A stretch of 64,000 nucleotides of DNA from Variovorax sp. PBL-H6 (GTDB lineage Bacteria > Pseudomonadota > Gammaproteobacteria > Burkholderiales > Burkholderiaceae_C), in the NCBI RefSeq assembly GCF_901827155.1, contig NZ_LR594659.1, forward strand, positions 4,092,001 to 4,156,000, read 5' to 3'. The notes beneath the pieces are model-generated. The model was given only the letters and a program-made list of their open reading frames with translations. It did not search any database and was not told the origin of the DNA. The stretch's first letter is position 1. Each line of letters opens with the position of its first letter. This document shows positions 49,295 to 57,824 of the stretch, piece after piece. The translations under genes and the position numbers were made by a program.

Positions 49295-51019
49295 TCAGGC
49301 TTTCGCCTTGACGTAGCGGCCCGGCGCGGGCTCGATCGCCTTGTAGGCGCTGCCCTTGCCGTAGGCCTTGGGGACAGGGATCTGCTTGCCCGAGTGGGTC
49401 TTGAGCCAGTTGGACCAGTCGGTCCACCAGCTGCCGGGATGCTCTGTGGCACCGGCCAGCCATTCGGCCTGGGTCTTCGGCAGCTTGCCGTCGGCACGAA
49501 TCCAGTGGCTGCGCTTTTTCTTGGCAGGCGGATTGATCACGCCGGCGATGTGGCCCGAGGCCCCCATGACGAAGCGCTTCTTGCCCTGGAGCAGCTGGGT
49601 CGACGCGTAGGCCCCGCCGATCGGCACGATATGGTCCTCGCGCGAGCCGTAGACGTAGACCGGCGCATCGATGCGGCCCAGGTCGACCTGCTCCCCGGCC
49701 ACCGTCAGCGCACCCGGCTGGGCCAGCTTGTTCTCGTGGTAGGTGTTGCGCAGGTACCAGCAGTACCAGGGCCCGGGCAGGTTGGTGGCGTCGCTGTTCC
49801 AGTAGAGCAGGTCGAAGGGGGGCGGAGTCTCGCCCTTCAGGTAGTTGCCGACCACGTAGTTCCACACCAGGTCGTTGGGCCGCAGGAAGCTGAAGGTGGA
49901 AGCGAGCTCGCTGCCGGCCAGCAGCCCGCCCGATGCCATCTGCATCTCGCGGAAGCGCACGAAAGCCTCGTCGATGAAGATGTCGAGGATGCCGGTGTCG
50001 CTGAAGTCGAGCAGCGTGGTGAGCAGCGTCACCGACGAGGCCGGCTGCTCCCCGCGCGCGGCCAGCACCGCCAGCGCCGTGGACAGGATGGTGCCGCCGA
50101 CGCAGAAGCCCAGCGTGTCGATCTGCCCGCCCTTCTTGTCCTGGCCGCTGATCTCGCGCGTGACCTGGATCGCCTTGATGGCGGCGTTCTCGATGTAGTC
50201 GTCCCAGGTGGCCTTGTCCAGCGAGGCGTCCGGATTGCGCCAGCTCACCACGAACACGCGATGGCCTTGCTCCACCGCGAAGCGGATCAACGAGTTCTCG
50301 GGCTGGAGGTCAAGGATGTAGAACTTGTTGATGCAGGGCGGAATCAGCAGCAAAGGCCGCTCGTAGACCTTGGCCGTGAGCGGTTTGTACTCGAGCAACT
50401 GGAACAGCTCGTTCTCGAACACCACCGCGCCCTCGGTGGTGCCGACGTTGCGGCCGACCTCGAAGGCGCTCTCGTCGGTCATGCTCAGGTGCCCCTGCCG
50501 AACGTCCTTCAGCAGGTTTTCCATGCCCTTGGCGATGCTCTCGCCCTGCGTTTCGAGTGCCCTCTTCTGGGCCTCGGCGTTGAAAGCGAGATAGTTGCTG
50601 GGCGCCGAGGCTGCCACCCACTGCTCGATCGCAAAGCGCAGGCGGGCGCGGGTCTTGGCGTCGGCCTCCACCGCTTCGGCCATGCCAAGCAGCGTGCGCG
50701 TGTTGAGCAGGTAGACCGCCGCCGAAAAGGCCGCCACCGGATTGCTGCCCCACGCCTCGGCGGCAAAGCGCCGGTCGCCGCGGGCACGTGCCGCCATGTC
50801 CTGGCGCCACAGCTCGGTGGCTTCCTCGACGTATTGCTTCTGGAGTTCCTGGAGCCGAGTGGCTGAGAAGGTGAACCGGGGCATCTCCCAAGGCGTATCG
50901 ACCGGGGCCCCCTTGCCGAGCGACTGGAAGGACCCGAGGGCCTTCTCCCAACCCTGCGCCAGCGCCTGCTGGAACGGAGCGAAGGCGGATTCGGCCGCAG
51001 CCTGTTGTTCTTGTCTCAT
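49295..51019 (-). CDS. phaC: Class I poly(3-hydroxyalkanoate) synthase
   Basis: This 574-residue polymerase builds PHB from 3-hydroxybutyryl-CoA on granules. The alpha/beta hydrolase core has the synthase lipase-like box GFCVGGT with catalytic Cys306. The sequence PPCINKFYILDLQPENS, WRNPDASLDK and the C-terminal GASGHIAGVINPP with the catalytic His are typical. An AGGAG site precedes ATG 51019. Its length fits class I (no PhaE/PhaR partner needed). phaA follows after 59 bases. Confidence 0.96.
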   Translation of the reverse strand: MRQEQQAAAESAFAPFQQALAQGWEKALGSFQSLGKGAPVDTPWEMPRFTFSATRLQELQKQYVEEATELWRQDMAARARGDRRFAAEAWGSNPVAAFSAAVYLLNTRTLLGMAEAVEADAKTRARLRFAIEQWVAASAPSNYLAFNAEAQKRALETQGESIAKGMENLLKDVRQGHLSMTDESAFEVGRNVGTTEGAVVFENELFQLLEYKPLTAKVYERPLLLIPPCINKFYILDLQPENSLIRFAVEQGHRVFVVSWRNPDASLDKATWDDYIENAAIKAIQVTREISGQDKKGGQIDTLGFCVGGTILSTALAVLAARGEQPASSVTLLTTLLDFSDTGILDIFIDEAFVRFREMQMASGGLLAGSELASTFSFLRPNDLVWNYVVGNYLKGETPPPFDLLYWNSDATNLPGPWYCWYLRNTYHENKLAQPGALTVAGEQVDLGRIDAPVYVYGSREDHIVPIGGAYASTQLLQGKKRFVMGASGHIAGVINPPAKKKRSHWIRADGKLPKTQAEWLAGATEHPGSWWTDWSNWLKTHSGKQIPVPKAYGKGSAYKAIEPAPGRYVKAKA

Positions 51020-51064
51020 ATCGTCTCCTGGTTCCTCACCTTGCCGCATCGGCTTTTGAGTATG

Positions 51065-51077
51065 CTGCATCCGGCAG
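51065..51077. promoter_or_regulatory. CTGC-N5-GCAG dyad upstream of phaC
   Basis: A short inverted repeat lies 46 bases upstream of the phaC start codon. It resembles the CTGC/GCAG half-sites described for PhaR-type PHB regulators, but with a 5-base spacer instead of 3-4. This is a weak candidate only. Confidence 0.3.
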
Positions 51078-51123
51078 GGCGCGGAAAGCAAAAGCCCGCC
51101 ATACCTTCCTGAAAACCTCTCCC

Positions 51124-51420
51124 ATGCACCTCGTCGTCATCGCCTGGCTGTACGTCGCCCTGATGATGGCAGTGGCGGAAGCCACCAACACCAACGGCAC
51201 GGTGCTCGGTGCGGTCTTCACCTTTCTACTCTATGGCTTGGCGCCGGTGGCACTGGTGGTTTACCTGATGGGCGCACCGGCACGCCGAAAGGCCATCCGC
51301 GCTCGAGAGGCCGCCGAGCGCGACGCCGCCATGCAGGCGGGGGCCAAGCCCTCAGTCGCGCCAGATGCAGGCGGCGAAACGGCCGCTGACGCGGTCCCGC
51401 CGGTGCGAGAAAAAACGTAA
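51124..51420 (+). CDS. Small two-helix membrane protein (98 aa)
   Basis: Two hydrophobic segments (about 3-20 and 26-49) are followed by a charged Ala-rich cytoplasmic tail from RRKAIRAREAAERD on. It is divergent from phaC. The last 69 bases overlap, tail to tail, the 3' end of pgeF on the other strand. The family is unknown; similar short membrane proteins are common in Comamonadaceae. Co-location with phaC does not establish a role in PHB. Confidence 0.7.
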   Translation: MHLVVIAWLYVALMMAVAEATNTNGTVLGAVFTFLLYGLAPVALVVYLMGAPARRKAIRAREAAERDAAMQAGAKPSVAPDAGGETAADAVPPVREKT

Positions 51421-52107
51421 CGGGTTGTTCACCGTGCACCAGGGTGCGCTTCCGTCGTTGCCATAGAGCTGGGCGAGGCCTGCCGCCTGCAGGCGCTGCC
51501 GCGCCAGGCCCGCGAGGTCTGCGAGCCACTTGCCCGACGTGGCGGCGGGCTTGAAGCACTGCCGGGCCTGCGGCGCCGCGGCCTCGAAGGCGGTCCGGAC
51601 TTCGTCGCCCACCTCGAAGGCTTCGGACCCGATGCAGGGGCCGAGCCAGGCCAGGAGCTCGCCCGGTCCCGCTTCGGCTGCGAAAGCGCTTACAGCTTCC
51701 TCCAGCACGCCCGCCGCCAGGCCGCGCCATCCGGCATGCGCAGCAGCCACGCGCCGGCCCCGGCGGTCAGTGAAGAGAACGGGCAGGCAGTCGGCCACCA
51801 TGATGCTGCAGGCAATGCCGGCCGCGGTGGTGGTGCAGGCATCGCCCGCGGCGCCGTCCGGCGTCTGCGCATCCAGTGCCAGCAGCCGGGTCCCATGCAC
51901 CTGCTGCAGGAAAACGGCCCGCGCGCCGAGGGCATCGCGCAGCCGCGCACGATTGACGGCCACGTCAGCCGGCGCATCGCCCACGTGGTCCCCGAGATTG
52001 AGGCTCCGGTAGCTCCCCCGGGACACCCCGCCTTCGCGCGTGGTGCACAGCGCATGCACGCCGGGCGGCGCGGGCCAGTCGGGCACCAGCGCCTCGCCGA
52101 TTCCCAT
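51352..52107 (-). CDS. pgeF: Peptidoglycan editing factor PgeF / YfiH-family (laccase-domain) purine nucleoside enzyme
   Basis: This 251-residue YfiH/DUF152 protein has the metal/active-site residues FLQQVHGT, ADCLPVLFTDRRGR and AAAHAGWRGLAAGVLEE. The family was called laccase-like; members act as purine nucleoside phosphorylases/adenosine deaminases, and E. coli YfiH edits peptidoglycan precursors. It starts 2 bases after the maiA stop, so the two are co-transcribed. The C-terminus overlaps the convergent 98-aa gene by 69 bases. Confidence 0.9.
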   Translation of the reverse strand: MGIGEALVPDWPAPPGVHALCTTREGGVSRGSYRSLNLGDHVGDAPADVAVNRARLRDALGARAVFLQQVHGTRLLALDAQTPDGAAGDACTTTAAGIACSIMVADCLPVLFTDRRGRRVAAAHAGWRGLAAGVLEEAVSAFAAEAGPGELLAWLGPCIGSEAFEVGDEVRTAFEAAAPQARQCFKPAATSGKWLADLAGLARQRLQAAGLAQLYGNDGSAPWCTVNNPLRFFSHRRDRVSGRFAACIWRD

Positions 52108-52109
52108 GT

Positions 52110-52751
52110 TCAGGGCTCCGCGTCGGGGCAGCGCGAGGGCTGGGCGCGCTGGAACGCGTCGAGCTGCATGCAGGCCTCGAACGCCGCCATGGTGCGCGGC
52201 AACCCACTGAAGTCGCAGTCGAAGCGCTGGCCGTTGAAGACCTGCGGCACCAGGCAGCAGTCGGCCAGCGTGGGCGTGTCGCCCCAGCAATAGAGGCTCG
52301 CCGGGCGCTGGACCAGCTGCCGCTCGAAGGCCAGCATGCCCTCGCGCACCCAGTGGCGGTACCAGGCGTTCTTGGCGTCGTCGCCGATCTTGAGCTCGCG
52401 CACCAGGTACTTGAGCACGCGCAGGTTGTTCAGCGGATGGATCTCGCAGGCAATCGACTGCGCCAGGGCCCGCACATGCGCCCGGCCCAAGGGGTCGCGT
52501 GGCAGCAGCGCGGGCTCGGGATGGATCTCGTCCAGGTATTCGATGATTGCCATCGACTGCGTGAGGCGCTCGCCATCGTCTTCCAGCAGTGGCACCAGCA
52601 TGTCGGGCGAGATGGCGGAGAAGGGCCCGGTCTTGTGCTCGCCGCGCGCGATGTGCACCGGGAGGTAGTCGTAGTCCAGGCCCTTGAGATTGAGCGCGAT
52701 GCGGACCCGGAACGAAGCAGAGGAGCGGAAGTAGTTGTAGAGCTTCATCAT
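52110..52751 (-). CDS. maiA: Maleylacetoacetate / maleylpyruvate isomerase (zeta-class GST)
   Basis: This 213-residue glutathione-dependent cis-trans isomerase begins MMKLYNYFRSSASFRVRIAL with the zeta-class SSxSxR motif. It has VPLLEDDGERLTQSMAIIEY for glutathione binding and DTPTLADCCLVPQVFN in the helical domain. It acts either in tyrosine/homogentisate or in gentisate catabolism (NagL-like). The divergent FAH-family gene, 102 bases away, is the expected next enzyme. The start could also be the second ATG (52748). Confidence 0.9.
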   Translation of the reverse strand: MMKLYNYFRSSASFRVRIALNLKGLDYDYLPVHIARGEHKTGPFSAISPDMLVPLLEDDGERLTQSMAIIEYLDEIHPEPALLPRDPLGRAHVRALAQSIACEIHPLNNLRVLKYLVRELKIGDDAKNAWYRHWVREGMLAFERQLVQRPASLYCWGDTPTLADCCLVPQVFNGQRFDCDFSGLPRTMAAFEACMQLDAFQRAQPSRCPDAEP

Positions 52752-52853
52752 GGCCAGAGCATAGCGCCGGTGCCCAGGCCTGGCCTGCAGGCGGGCGACG
52801 GCTTCCGCCCTCTGGCAAACTGCCGCTTTCGCATGAAAAAGGACTTTTGCGCC

Positions 52854-53555
52854 ATGGCTTCCGAATACGTCTTCACTCCGTCGGCAACGGTGTCCCTGCC
52901 CGTGGTCGGCCGGGCCGCCCGCTTTCCCGTGCACCGCATCTACTGCGTCGGCCGCAACTACGAAGAGCACGCCAAGGAAATGGGCTTTACCGGCCGCGAG
53001 CCGCCCTTCTTCTTCATGAAGCCTGCCGATGCCGTGGTTGCCGTCGATGCGGACCAGACCGGCACCATGGCCTACCCCACGTTGACCAAGAACCTGCACC
53101 ACGAGATCGAGCTGGTGGCGGCCATCGGCACCGGGGGCAAGAACATCAAGGCGGCCGATGCGATGAAGCACATCTTCGGCTACGCCGTGGGGCTGGACAT
53201 GACGCGCCGCGACCTGCAGGGCGACATGAAGAAGCAGGGCCGCCCCTGGGACATCGGCAAGAGTTTCGAGCAGAGCGCGCCCACCGGGCCGATCGTGCCG
53301 GCGGCCCAGGCCGGCGACATCGAGCACGCCGAGATCTCCCTGCAGGTCAATGGCCAGCACCGCCAGCGCAGCAACGTGAGCAAGCTGATCTGGAACATGG
53401 CCGAAACCATCGAGCACCTCTCGGCCGCCTGGGAACTGCAGCCCGGCGACCTGATCTTCACCGGCACCCCCGAAGGCGTGGCCGCGGTAGTGGCCGGAGA
53501 CACCCTGGTCGGCCAGGTCGCGGGCCTCCCGACGCTCACGGTCAAGGTGGTCTGA
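52854..53555 (+). CDS. Fumarylacetoacetate hydrolase-family protein (fumarylpyruvate hydrolase-like)
   Basis: This 233-residue FAH-fold enzyme has metal ligands in HHEIELVAAIG (Glu-x-Glu) and GLDMTRRDLQ, and the C-terminal PGDLIFTGTPEGVAAV. The short length matches acylpyruvase/fumarylpyruvate hydrolases (NagK, FAHD1) rather than the approximately 420-residue FahA. With the neighbouring isomerase it gives the last two steps of gentisate-type ring cleavage, or serves as an oxaloacetate decarboxylase-like housekeeping enzyme. No ring-cleavage dioxygenase is nearby. Confidence 0.88.
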   Translation: MASEYVFTPSATVSLPVVGRAARFPVHRIYCVGRNYEEHAKEMGFTGREPPFFFMKPADAVVAVDADQTGTMAYPTLTKNLHHEIELVAAIGTGGKNIKAADAMKHIFGYAVGLDMTRRDLQGDMKKQGRPWDIGKSFEQSAPTGPIVPAAQAGDIEHAEISLQVNGQHRQRSNVSKLIWNMAETIEHLSAAWELQPGDLIFTGTPEGVAAVVAGDTLVGQVAGLPTLTVKVV

Positions 53556-53578
53556 AACACGCCGCCGGTCCATACCCG

Positions 53579-54130
53579 ATGCTCCTGCGCGTCCCTATCA
53601 AGCACTGCAAGAACTGCGGCACGGCGGTGGTGTACCGCATTCCCGACGACGGCGACACGCGCGAGCGAGCCATCTGTCCGGCCTGCCACACGGTGCACTA
53701 CGAGAACCCGCTCAACGTGGTGGGCACCATCCCCGTACTGGGCGACCGCGTGCTGCTCTGCAAGCGCAACATCGAGCCGCGCTGGGGCAAGTGGACGCTG
53801 CCGGCCGGCTTCATGGAACTCAACGAAACGACCGCGCAGGGCGCCGCCCGCGAGACCGACGAGGAGGCCGGCGCCGAGTACGAGATGGAGGGCCTGTTCG
53901 CGGTGATCAGCGTGGTGCGGGTGGGCCAGGTGCACCTCTTCTACCGGGCTCGCCTTCTCAGCGACAGGTTCGACCCCGGGCACGAAACCATCGAGGCCCG
54001 CCTCTTCACCGAGGAAGAGATCCCCTGGGACGAGATCGCCTTTCGCACCGTGCGCGAAGCGCTCACCCATTATTTCGAGGACCGCCGGCGCGGAAGCTTC
54101 GACCGGGTCCATCAACTGGACATCGTATGA
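53579..54130 (+). CDS. Zinc-ribbon Nudix hydrolase
   Basis: This 183-residue protein has an N-terminal zinc ribbon (Cys10, Cys13, Cys33, Cys36; HCKNCGTAV and ICPACHT) followed by a Nudix domain with the box GFMELNETTAQGAARETDEE and AGAE. Such proteins hydrolyse nucleoside diphosphate derivatives, often NAD(H) or ADP-ribose. The stop overlaps the creA start by four bases (ATGA), so they are co-translated. Confidence 0.9.
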   Translation: MLLRVPIKHCKNCGTAVVYRIPDDGDTRERAICPACHTVHYENPLNVVGTIPVLGDRVLLCKRNIEPRWGKWTLPAGFMELNETTAQGAARETDEEAGAEYEMEGLFAVISVVRVGQVHLFYRARLLSDRFDPGHETIEARLFTEEEIPWDEIAFRTVREALTHYFEDRRRGSFDRVHQLDIV

Positions 54131-54597
54131 AGCTCCTTCGCGCACCGCTGTGCTGCGTCCTGCTGATGGCTGCACAGGCACAGGCCGAACAGGTCGGCGA
54201 GGTCGACACTGCCTTCAAGCTGATCGGCCCCGATCACAAGATCGTGGTCGAGGCCTACGACGACCCCAAGGTCACCGGTGTGACCTGCTATATCTCGCGC
54301 GCCAGGACCGGCGGCATTTCCGGCGCCTTCGGCCTGGCCGAAGACAAGGCCGAGGCCTCGATCGCCTGCCGCCAGGTCGGGCCCGTGCGTGTCACCCAGC
54401 CGCTCCCCAAGCGCGAAGAGGTGTACAGCGAGCGGCTTTCCATCCTCTTCAAGCGCCTGCGTGTGGTGCGCATGGTCGATGGCCCGCGCAACACGCTGGT
54501 CTACCTGACCTACTCCGATCGCCTGGTCGAAGGCTCCCCGAAGAACAGCATCACCGCAGTGCCCATCGATCGCGCGAACCCGATCCCGCTGAAGTAG
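54127..54597 (+). CDS. creA: CreA family periplasmic protein
   Basis: This 156-residue protein has a signal peptide (cleavage after AQA20-21) and the CreA core: FKLIGPDHKIVVEAYDDPKV, GVTCYISRA and YLTYSDRLVEGSPKNSI. In E. coli creA precedes the CreBCD system but its role is not known; no creBC is here. It is coupled to the Nudix gene by a 4-base overlap. Confidence 0.9.
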   Translation: MKLLRAPLCCVLLMAAQAQAEQVGEVDTAFKLIGPDHKIVVEAYDDPKVTGVTCYISRARTGGISGAFGLAEDKAEASIACRQVGPVRVTQPLPKREEVYSERLSILFKRLRVVRMVDGPRNTLVYLTYSDRLVEGSPKNSITAVPIDRANPIPLK

Positions 54598-54771
54598 TCC
54601 ACGGCCGGGACGCAAGCTCGAGCGCAACGTGGGCCTGCATGTGCGCGAGGCGGGGCCGGTGCATTTGATGCGCGTATTGCCGCGGCGCTCACGGCCTCCA
54701 GCCTTAAAAACCGCCACGGTCCTACGCGCCCACAGGAACCAGCGCGTCAGAATGCGTTCGAAAAAAGCGCC

Positions 54772-55305
54772 ATGCCAATCAATACCCTTGTTCTCCGCGC
54801 CGCCCTCATGGCCGCAGCGGTCGCCAGCCTGCTCGCCTGCAGTACCACGCCCCTGCCGCCCCAGCGCCCACTTCCAACGCCACCGGGCGCCACCGTCAAG
54901 CCGCCTGCGCCCCCACCGCCGGCAGCGCCGGCAGCGCCCGCGTTCATCCGGCCCGCCACGGGGGCCACGCTGTCGCGTTTCGACGGCAAGGTCAACAAGG
55001 GGCTGGACATTGCTGGCAGCATCGGCGAACCGATCCTCGCCACGGCCGACGGCCGCGTCGTCTATGTCGGCGGCGAGCTGCGCGGCTACGGCAACATGGT
55101 GATCGTGAAGCACAACGACACCTTCCTCAGTGCCTACGCGCACGCGCAGCAGATCCTGGTGAAGGAGAAAGACGTTGTGCGCCAGGGCCAGAAGATCGCC
55201 GAGATGGGCAGCAGCGGCACCGATCGGGTCAAGCTGCACTTCGAGCTGCGCAAGCAGGGCGTCGCGGTCGATCCCGAGCCCTACCTCAACGGCCAACTGC
55301 GCTGA
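54772..55305 (+). CDS. NlpD-like lipoprotein with degenerate M23 (LytM) domain
   Basis: This 177-residue lipoprotein has the lipobox SLLAC (Cys23), a Pro-rich linker (30-57) and a LytM domain. Compared with active M23 peptidases, the first zinc ligand His is Asn75 (NKGLD) and the first His of the HxH motif is Lys154 (KLH), as in E. coli NlpD. It therefore probably activates an amidase rather than cutting peptidoglycan. The LysM domain of NlpD is absent, and the usual surE-pcm-nlpD-rpoS context is missing. Confidence 0.85.
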   Translation: MPINTLVLRAALMAAAVASLLACSTTPLPPQRPLPTPPGATVKPPAPPPPAAPAAPAFIRPATGATLSRFDGKVNKGLDIAGSIGEPILATADGRVVYVGGELRGYGNMVIVKHNDTFLSAYAHAQQILVKEKDVVRQGQKIAEMGSSGTDRVKLHFELRKQGVAVDPEPYLNGQLR

Positions 55306-55353
55306 GTGCGACCAGCGCACAAGCTGCGCAAGCCACGGCAGCAACGACTGCAG

Positions 55354-56973
55354 CTACAGCAAGCTCTCCGGCACCAGCGGCGCAAGCAGGTCCAGCTTCA
55401 GCCGCGAGCCGAAATCAGTCTCGGGTTCCTCGTGCTGCACGACATCGGCCCCGCCGTTTTCCGACGGACTCACCCATTCGATGCCGCCCTTCGGTCCCAG
55501 CCGCACGCGGTAGGCCGCGTCCATCGTGATGAAGCCGATCAGGCTGGTGAGCTGCGCCGCGAGCTGCGGGCTGTGGATGAACAGGCCGAGCTCCGTGTTG
55601 TGCAAGTCCGACCGCGGATCGAAGTTGAGCGACCCGATGAACACCACCTTGCCATCGATCACCGCCGACTTGCCGTGCAGCCGCCCGCTGGCCGAGCCGA
55701 AGATGCCGAACCGCTGCGACTTCTCGACGCGCTTCGGGCTCAGTTCATACAGTTCCACGCCGAGGCGCACCAGCGCGGGCCGGTAGCGGCGATAGCCGAG
55801 GTGCACCAGTGACTCGTCGGTGGCGGCCAGCGAGTTGGTCACCAGCGCGAAGCGCACGCCGCGCTCGCGCAGCTGGCGCACGGACTCCATGCCGCCGCGC
55901 CCCGGGATCAGGTAGGGGGTGGTTATCAGCACTTCGCGCTCGGCCGCGCGCACGTAGCGCCGGACATTGAAGAGCACGCCCTCGGGTGCATCGGCCGGGA
56001 CGCGGGGGCGCTCCTCGCGCGGGCCCAGGGCCTTGTGCGGCGTGTCGGCATGGGCCTCCGCCCGTGCCCAGACCAGTGGCAGCGTGCCCGCGTCCAGGTC
56101 CTCGGCGAGCGCCTGGTAGCCCAGCAGGTCGCGCTCGATCGGCGTCTGCGGGGCCCACATCGCGGCGTCCCAGGTCATCTCCTCGAAACGCTGTCGCCGT
56201 TGCGCCGGCGTGCCCTCGACCTGCACGATCGACTCGATCGGATACACGAAGGGACTGTTCCAGTACAGGTCGAACAGCGACGACAGCCGGGGCACCACCG
56301 CGCCCGTCACCAGCGTGTCGATGTCGATGAAGTTGGCCCCCGCATCGCGCATGAAGTATTCGTTGGCGATGTTGCGACCGCCGACCACGGCCATCGCGTT
56401 GTCGGCGACGAAGAGCTTGTTGTGCATGCGGCGATGAACGCGGTTCATGTCGAGCAGCGAGGCGGCCAGCCGCGTCGACAACCGCCCGCGCCCCGCCGGG
56501 AAGGGATTGAAGAGGCGCACCTCCACGTTCGGATGTGCCGCCAGGCTCGCCAGCAGCGTGTCGGCACCGGCCGTGTAGAGATCGTCCACCAGCACGCGCA
56601 CGCGCACGCCGCGTTCGGCCGCGTCGCGCAGCGTGCGCAACAGGTAGCGGCCGGTCTCGTCGTTCTGTATCAGGTAGTACTGCACGTCGATGCTGCGCTG
56701 CGCGCGCCGCGCCAGCTCGAGGCGTGCGTGCATCGAATAGGGCGGCAGCGGCAGCAGCCGGAAACCGCTTTGCTGCGCATCCGGCGCACCGGCCGCGCCG
56801 AGGCGGCCGAGCGCCGTGTTCGCGGTGTCGGCGATCGCATACGAGGGCGAGCGCTCCACCTCCTTCGGCAGCCCTGCGCAGCCGGTCAGCAGTACGGCGA
56901 GCGTCAGCGCAACCAGCCAGTCGACTCCCCTGCCCCATGCGCGGGCAGGATGCTTCGCGATCTCAGCCCCCAT
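55354..56973 (-). CDS. Phospholipase D-family lipoprotein (cardiolipin synthase-like, two HKD motifs)
   Basis: This 539-residue protein has a lipoprotein signal (LLTGC, Cys32) and two PLD active sites: HNKLFVADNAMAVVGGRN (His184-Lys186-Asp191) and HGKSAVIDGKVVFIGSLN (His433). It has FDLYWNSPFVYP between them. Secreted PLD proteins of this ClsC-like type transfer phosphatidyl groups. ATG 56973 is chosen as it begins the signal peptide, and it overlaps the DUF1810 gene by 11 bases. Confidence 0.88.
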   Translation of the reverse strand: MGAEIAKHPARAWGRGVDWLVALTLAVLLTGCAGLPKEVERSPSYAIADTANTALGRLGAAGAPDAQQSGFRLLPLPPYSMHARLELARRAQRSIDVQYYLIQNDETGRYLLRTLRDAAERGVRVRVLVDDLYTAGADTLLASLAAHPNVEVRLFNPFPAGRGRLSTRLAASLLDMNRVHRRMHNKLFVADNAMAVVGGRNIANEYFMRDAGANFIDIDTLVTGAVVPRLSSLFDLYWNSPFVYPIESIVQVEGTPAQRRQRFEEMTWDAAMWAPQTPIERDLLGYQALAEDLDAGTLPLVWARAEAHADTPHKALGPREERPRVPADAPEGVLFNVRRYVRAAEREVLITTPYLIPGRGGMESVRQLRERGVRFALVTNSLAATDESLVHLGYRRYRPALVRLGVELYELSPKRVEKSQRFGIFGSASGRLHGKSAVIDGKVVFIGSLNFDPRSDLHNTELGLFIHSPQLAAQLTSLIGFITMDAAYRVRLGPKGGIEWVSPSENGGADVVQHEEPETDFGSRLKLDLLAPLVPESLL

Positions 56974-57400
56974 CGCCGCCTTCGATCCGGGCGAGGGTCT
57001 CGCGATCGCGCAGGCCGCCGAAGTACTTGTGCAGACAGTCCCGAAACACCGGCTCCGACGGATCGGCCGCATCGAACAGGGTCATGGATGAGCAGAACTT
57101 GAGGTCGTCCGGCGCGCCGAATATCTCGTGGATATTGCGGTCCTCGACCGCGAGCACCAGCGCACTGCATTCGCGCAGCCGCGGCCCGAGCAGGGGGTGC
57201 GCCAGGTAGGCGCGGGCCTCGTCCAGCGAGCCGATGGCATAGCGCTGCGCCATCGCGCTGCGGCCCAGGCCCGCCAGTTGCGGGAACACGAACCATATCC
57301 AGTGGGTGCGCTTGCGGCCGCTGCGCAATTCGCCGCGCACCGCATCGACCACGGGCGCCTGCGCATCGACGAAGCGCTGCAAATCGAAGACATCGTTCAT
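56963..57400 (-). CDS. DUF1810 family protein
   Basis: This 145-residue soluble protein begins MNDVFDLQRFVDAQ and carries the strongly conserved THWIWFVFPQLAGLGRSAMA and KFCSSMTLFD segments of DUF1810 (YciN/calpastatin-like annotation in some genomes is unreliable). Function is unknown. It starts at ATG 57400 and ends inside the phospholipase D gene start, so the two are translationally coupled. Confidence 0.88.
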   Translation of the reverse strand: MNDVFDLQRFVDAQAPVVDAVRGELRSGRKRTHWIWFVFPQLAGLGRSAMAQRYAIGSLDEARAYLAHPLLGPRLRECSALVLAVEDRNIHEIFGAPDDLKFCSSMTLFDAADPSEPVFRDCLHKYFGGLRDRETLARIEGGDGG

Positions 57401-57525
57401 GGGCGTGGAGCTTCTCTGTAGGTGTCGTCTTTCTCCAGGTGGCGAAGTATGCCGCGCCACCCCGCGTGCGTGCCACAGTCAAATCTGGACGCATAAGAAA
57501 AGAGAGGCTCCCCCAGAGAACGACA

Positions 57526-57807
57526 ATGAACTGCGAAGCGATCCACTGCGCCGACACCAAGACCGTCCGGTTTGCCATCTACCCCGATGGACTCGACGGA
57601 CCCCGCATCATGGCCCATGTTTCCGAGGCCGCCCTTCGCGACCTTTGCGATGACCCGGACGCGGACCCCGACTCCGACCTGACCCTCACCTGCGAGGCCT
57701 ACTTCGCGTGCATCGAGGCGAAGGCGCTGGAGCGCTACCGCGCTGCGCCCTCGGTGCCCATCGTGCTGGAGCCTGCAGACCTCAGGGCCTGCGCGGTGCT
57801 CCACTGA
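57526..57807 (+). CDS. Small DUF1488-like hypothetical protein (93 aa)
   Basis: A soluble, acidic protein (MNCEAIHCADTKTVRFAIYP, VSEAALRDLCDDPDADPDSD, CEAYFACIEAKALERYRAAP). The pattern of a short beta-sheet half followed by EAL and a C-terminal helix recalls DUF1488, but this is tentative. It is divergent from DUF1810 and converges on a lysR gene with 17 bases between stops. Confidence 0.65.
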   Translation: MNCEAIHCADTKTVRFAIYPDGLDGPRIMAHVSEAALRDLCDDPDADPDSDLTLTCEAYFACIEAKALERYRAAPSVPIVLEPADLRACAVLH

Positions 57808-57824
57808 CTCCCAACGCGACGGCA

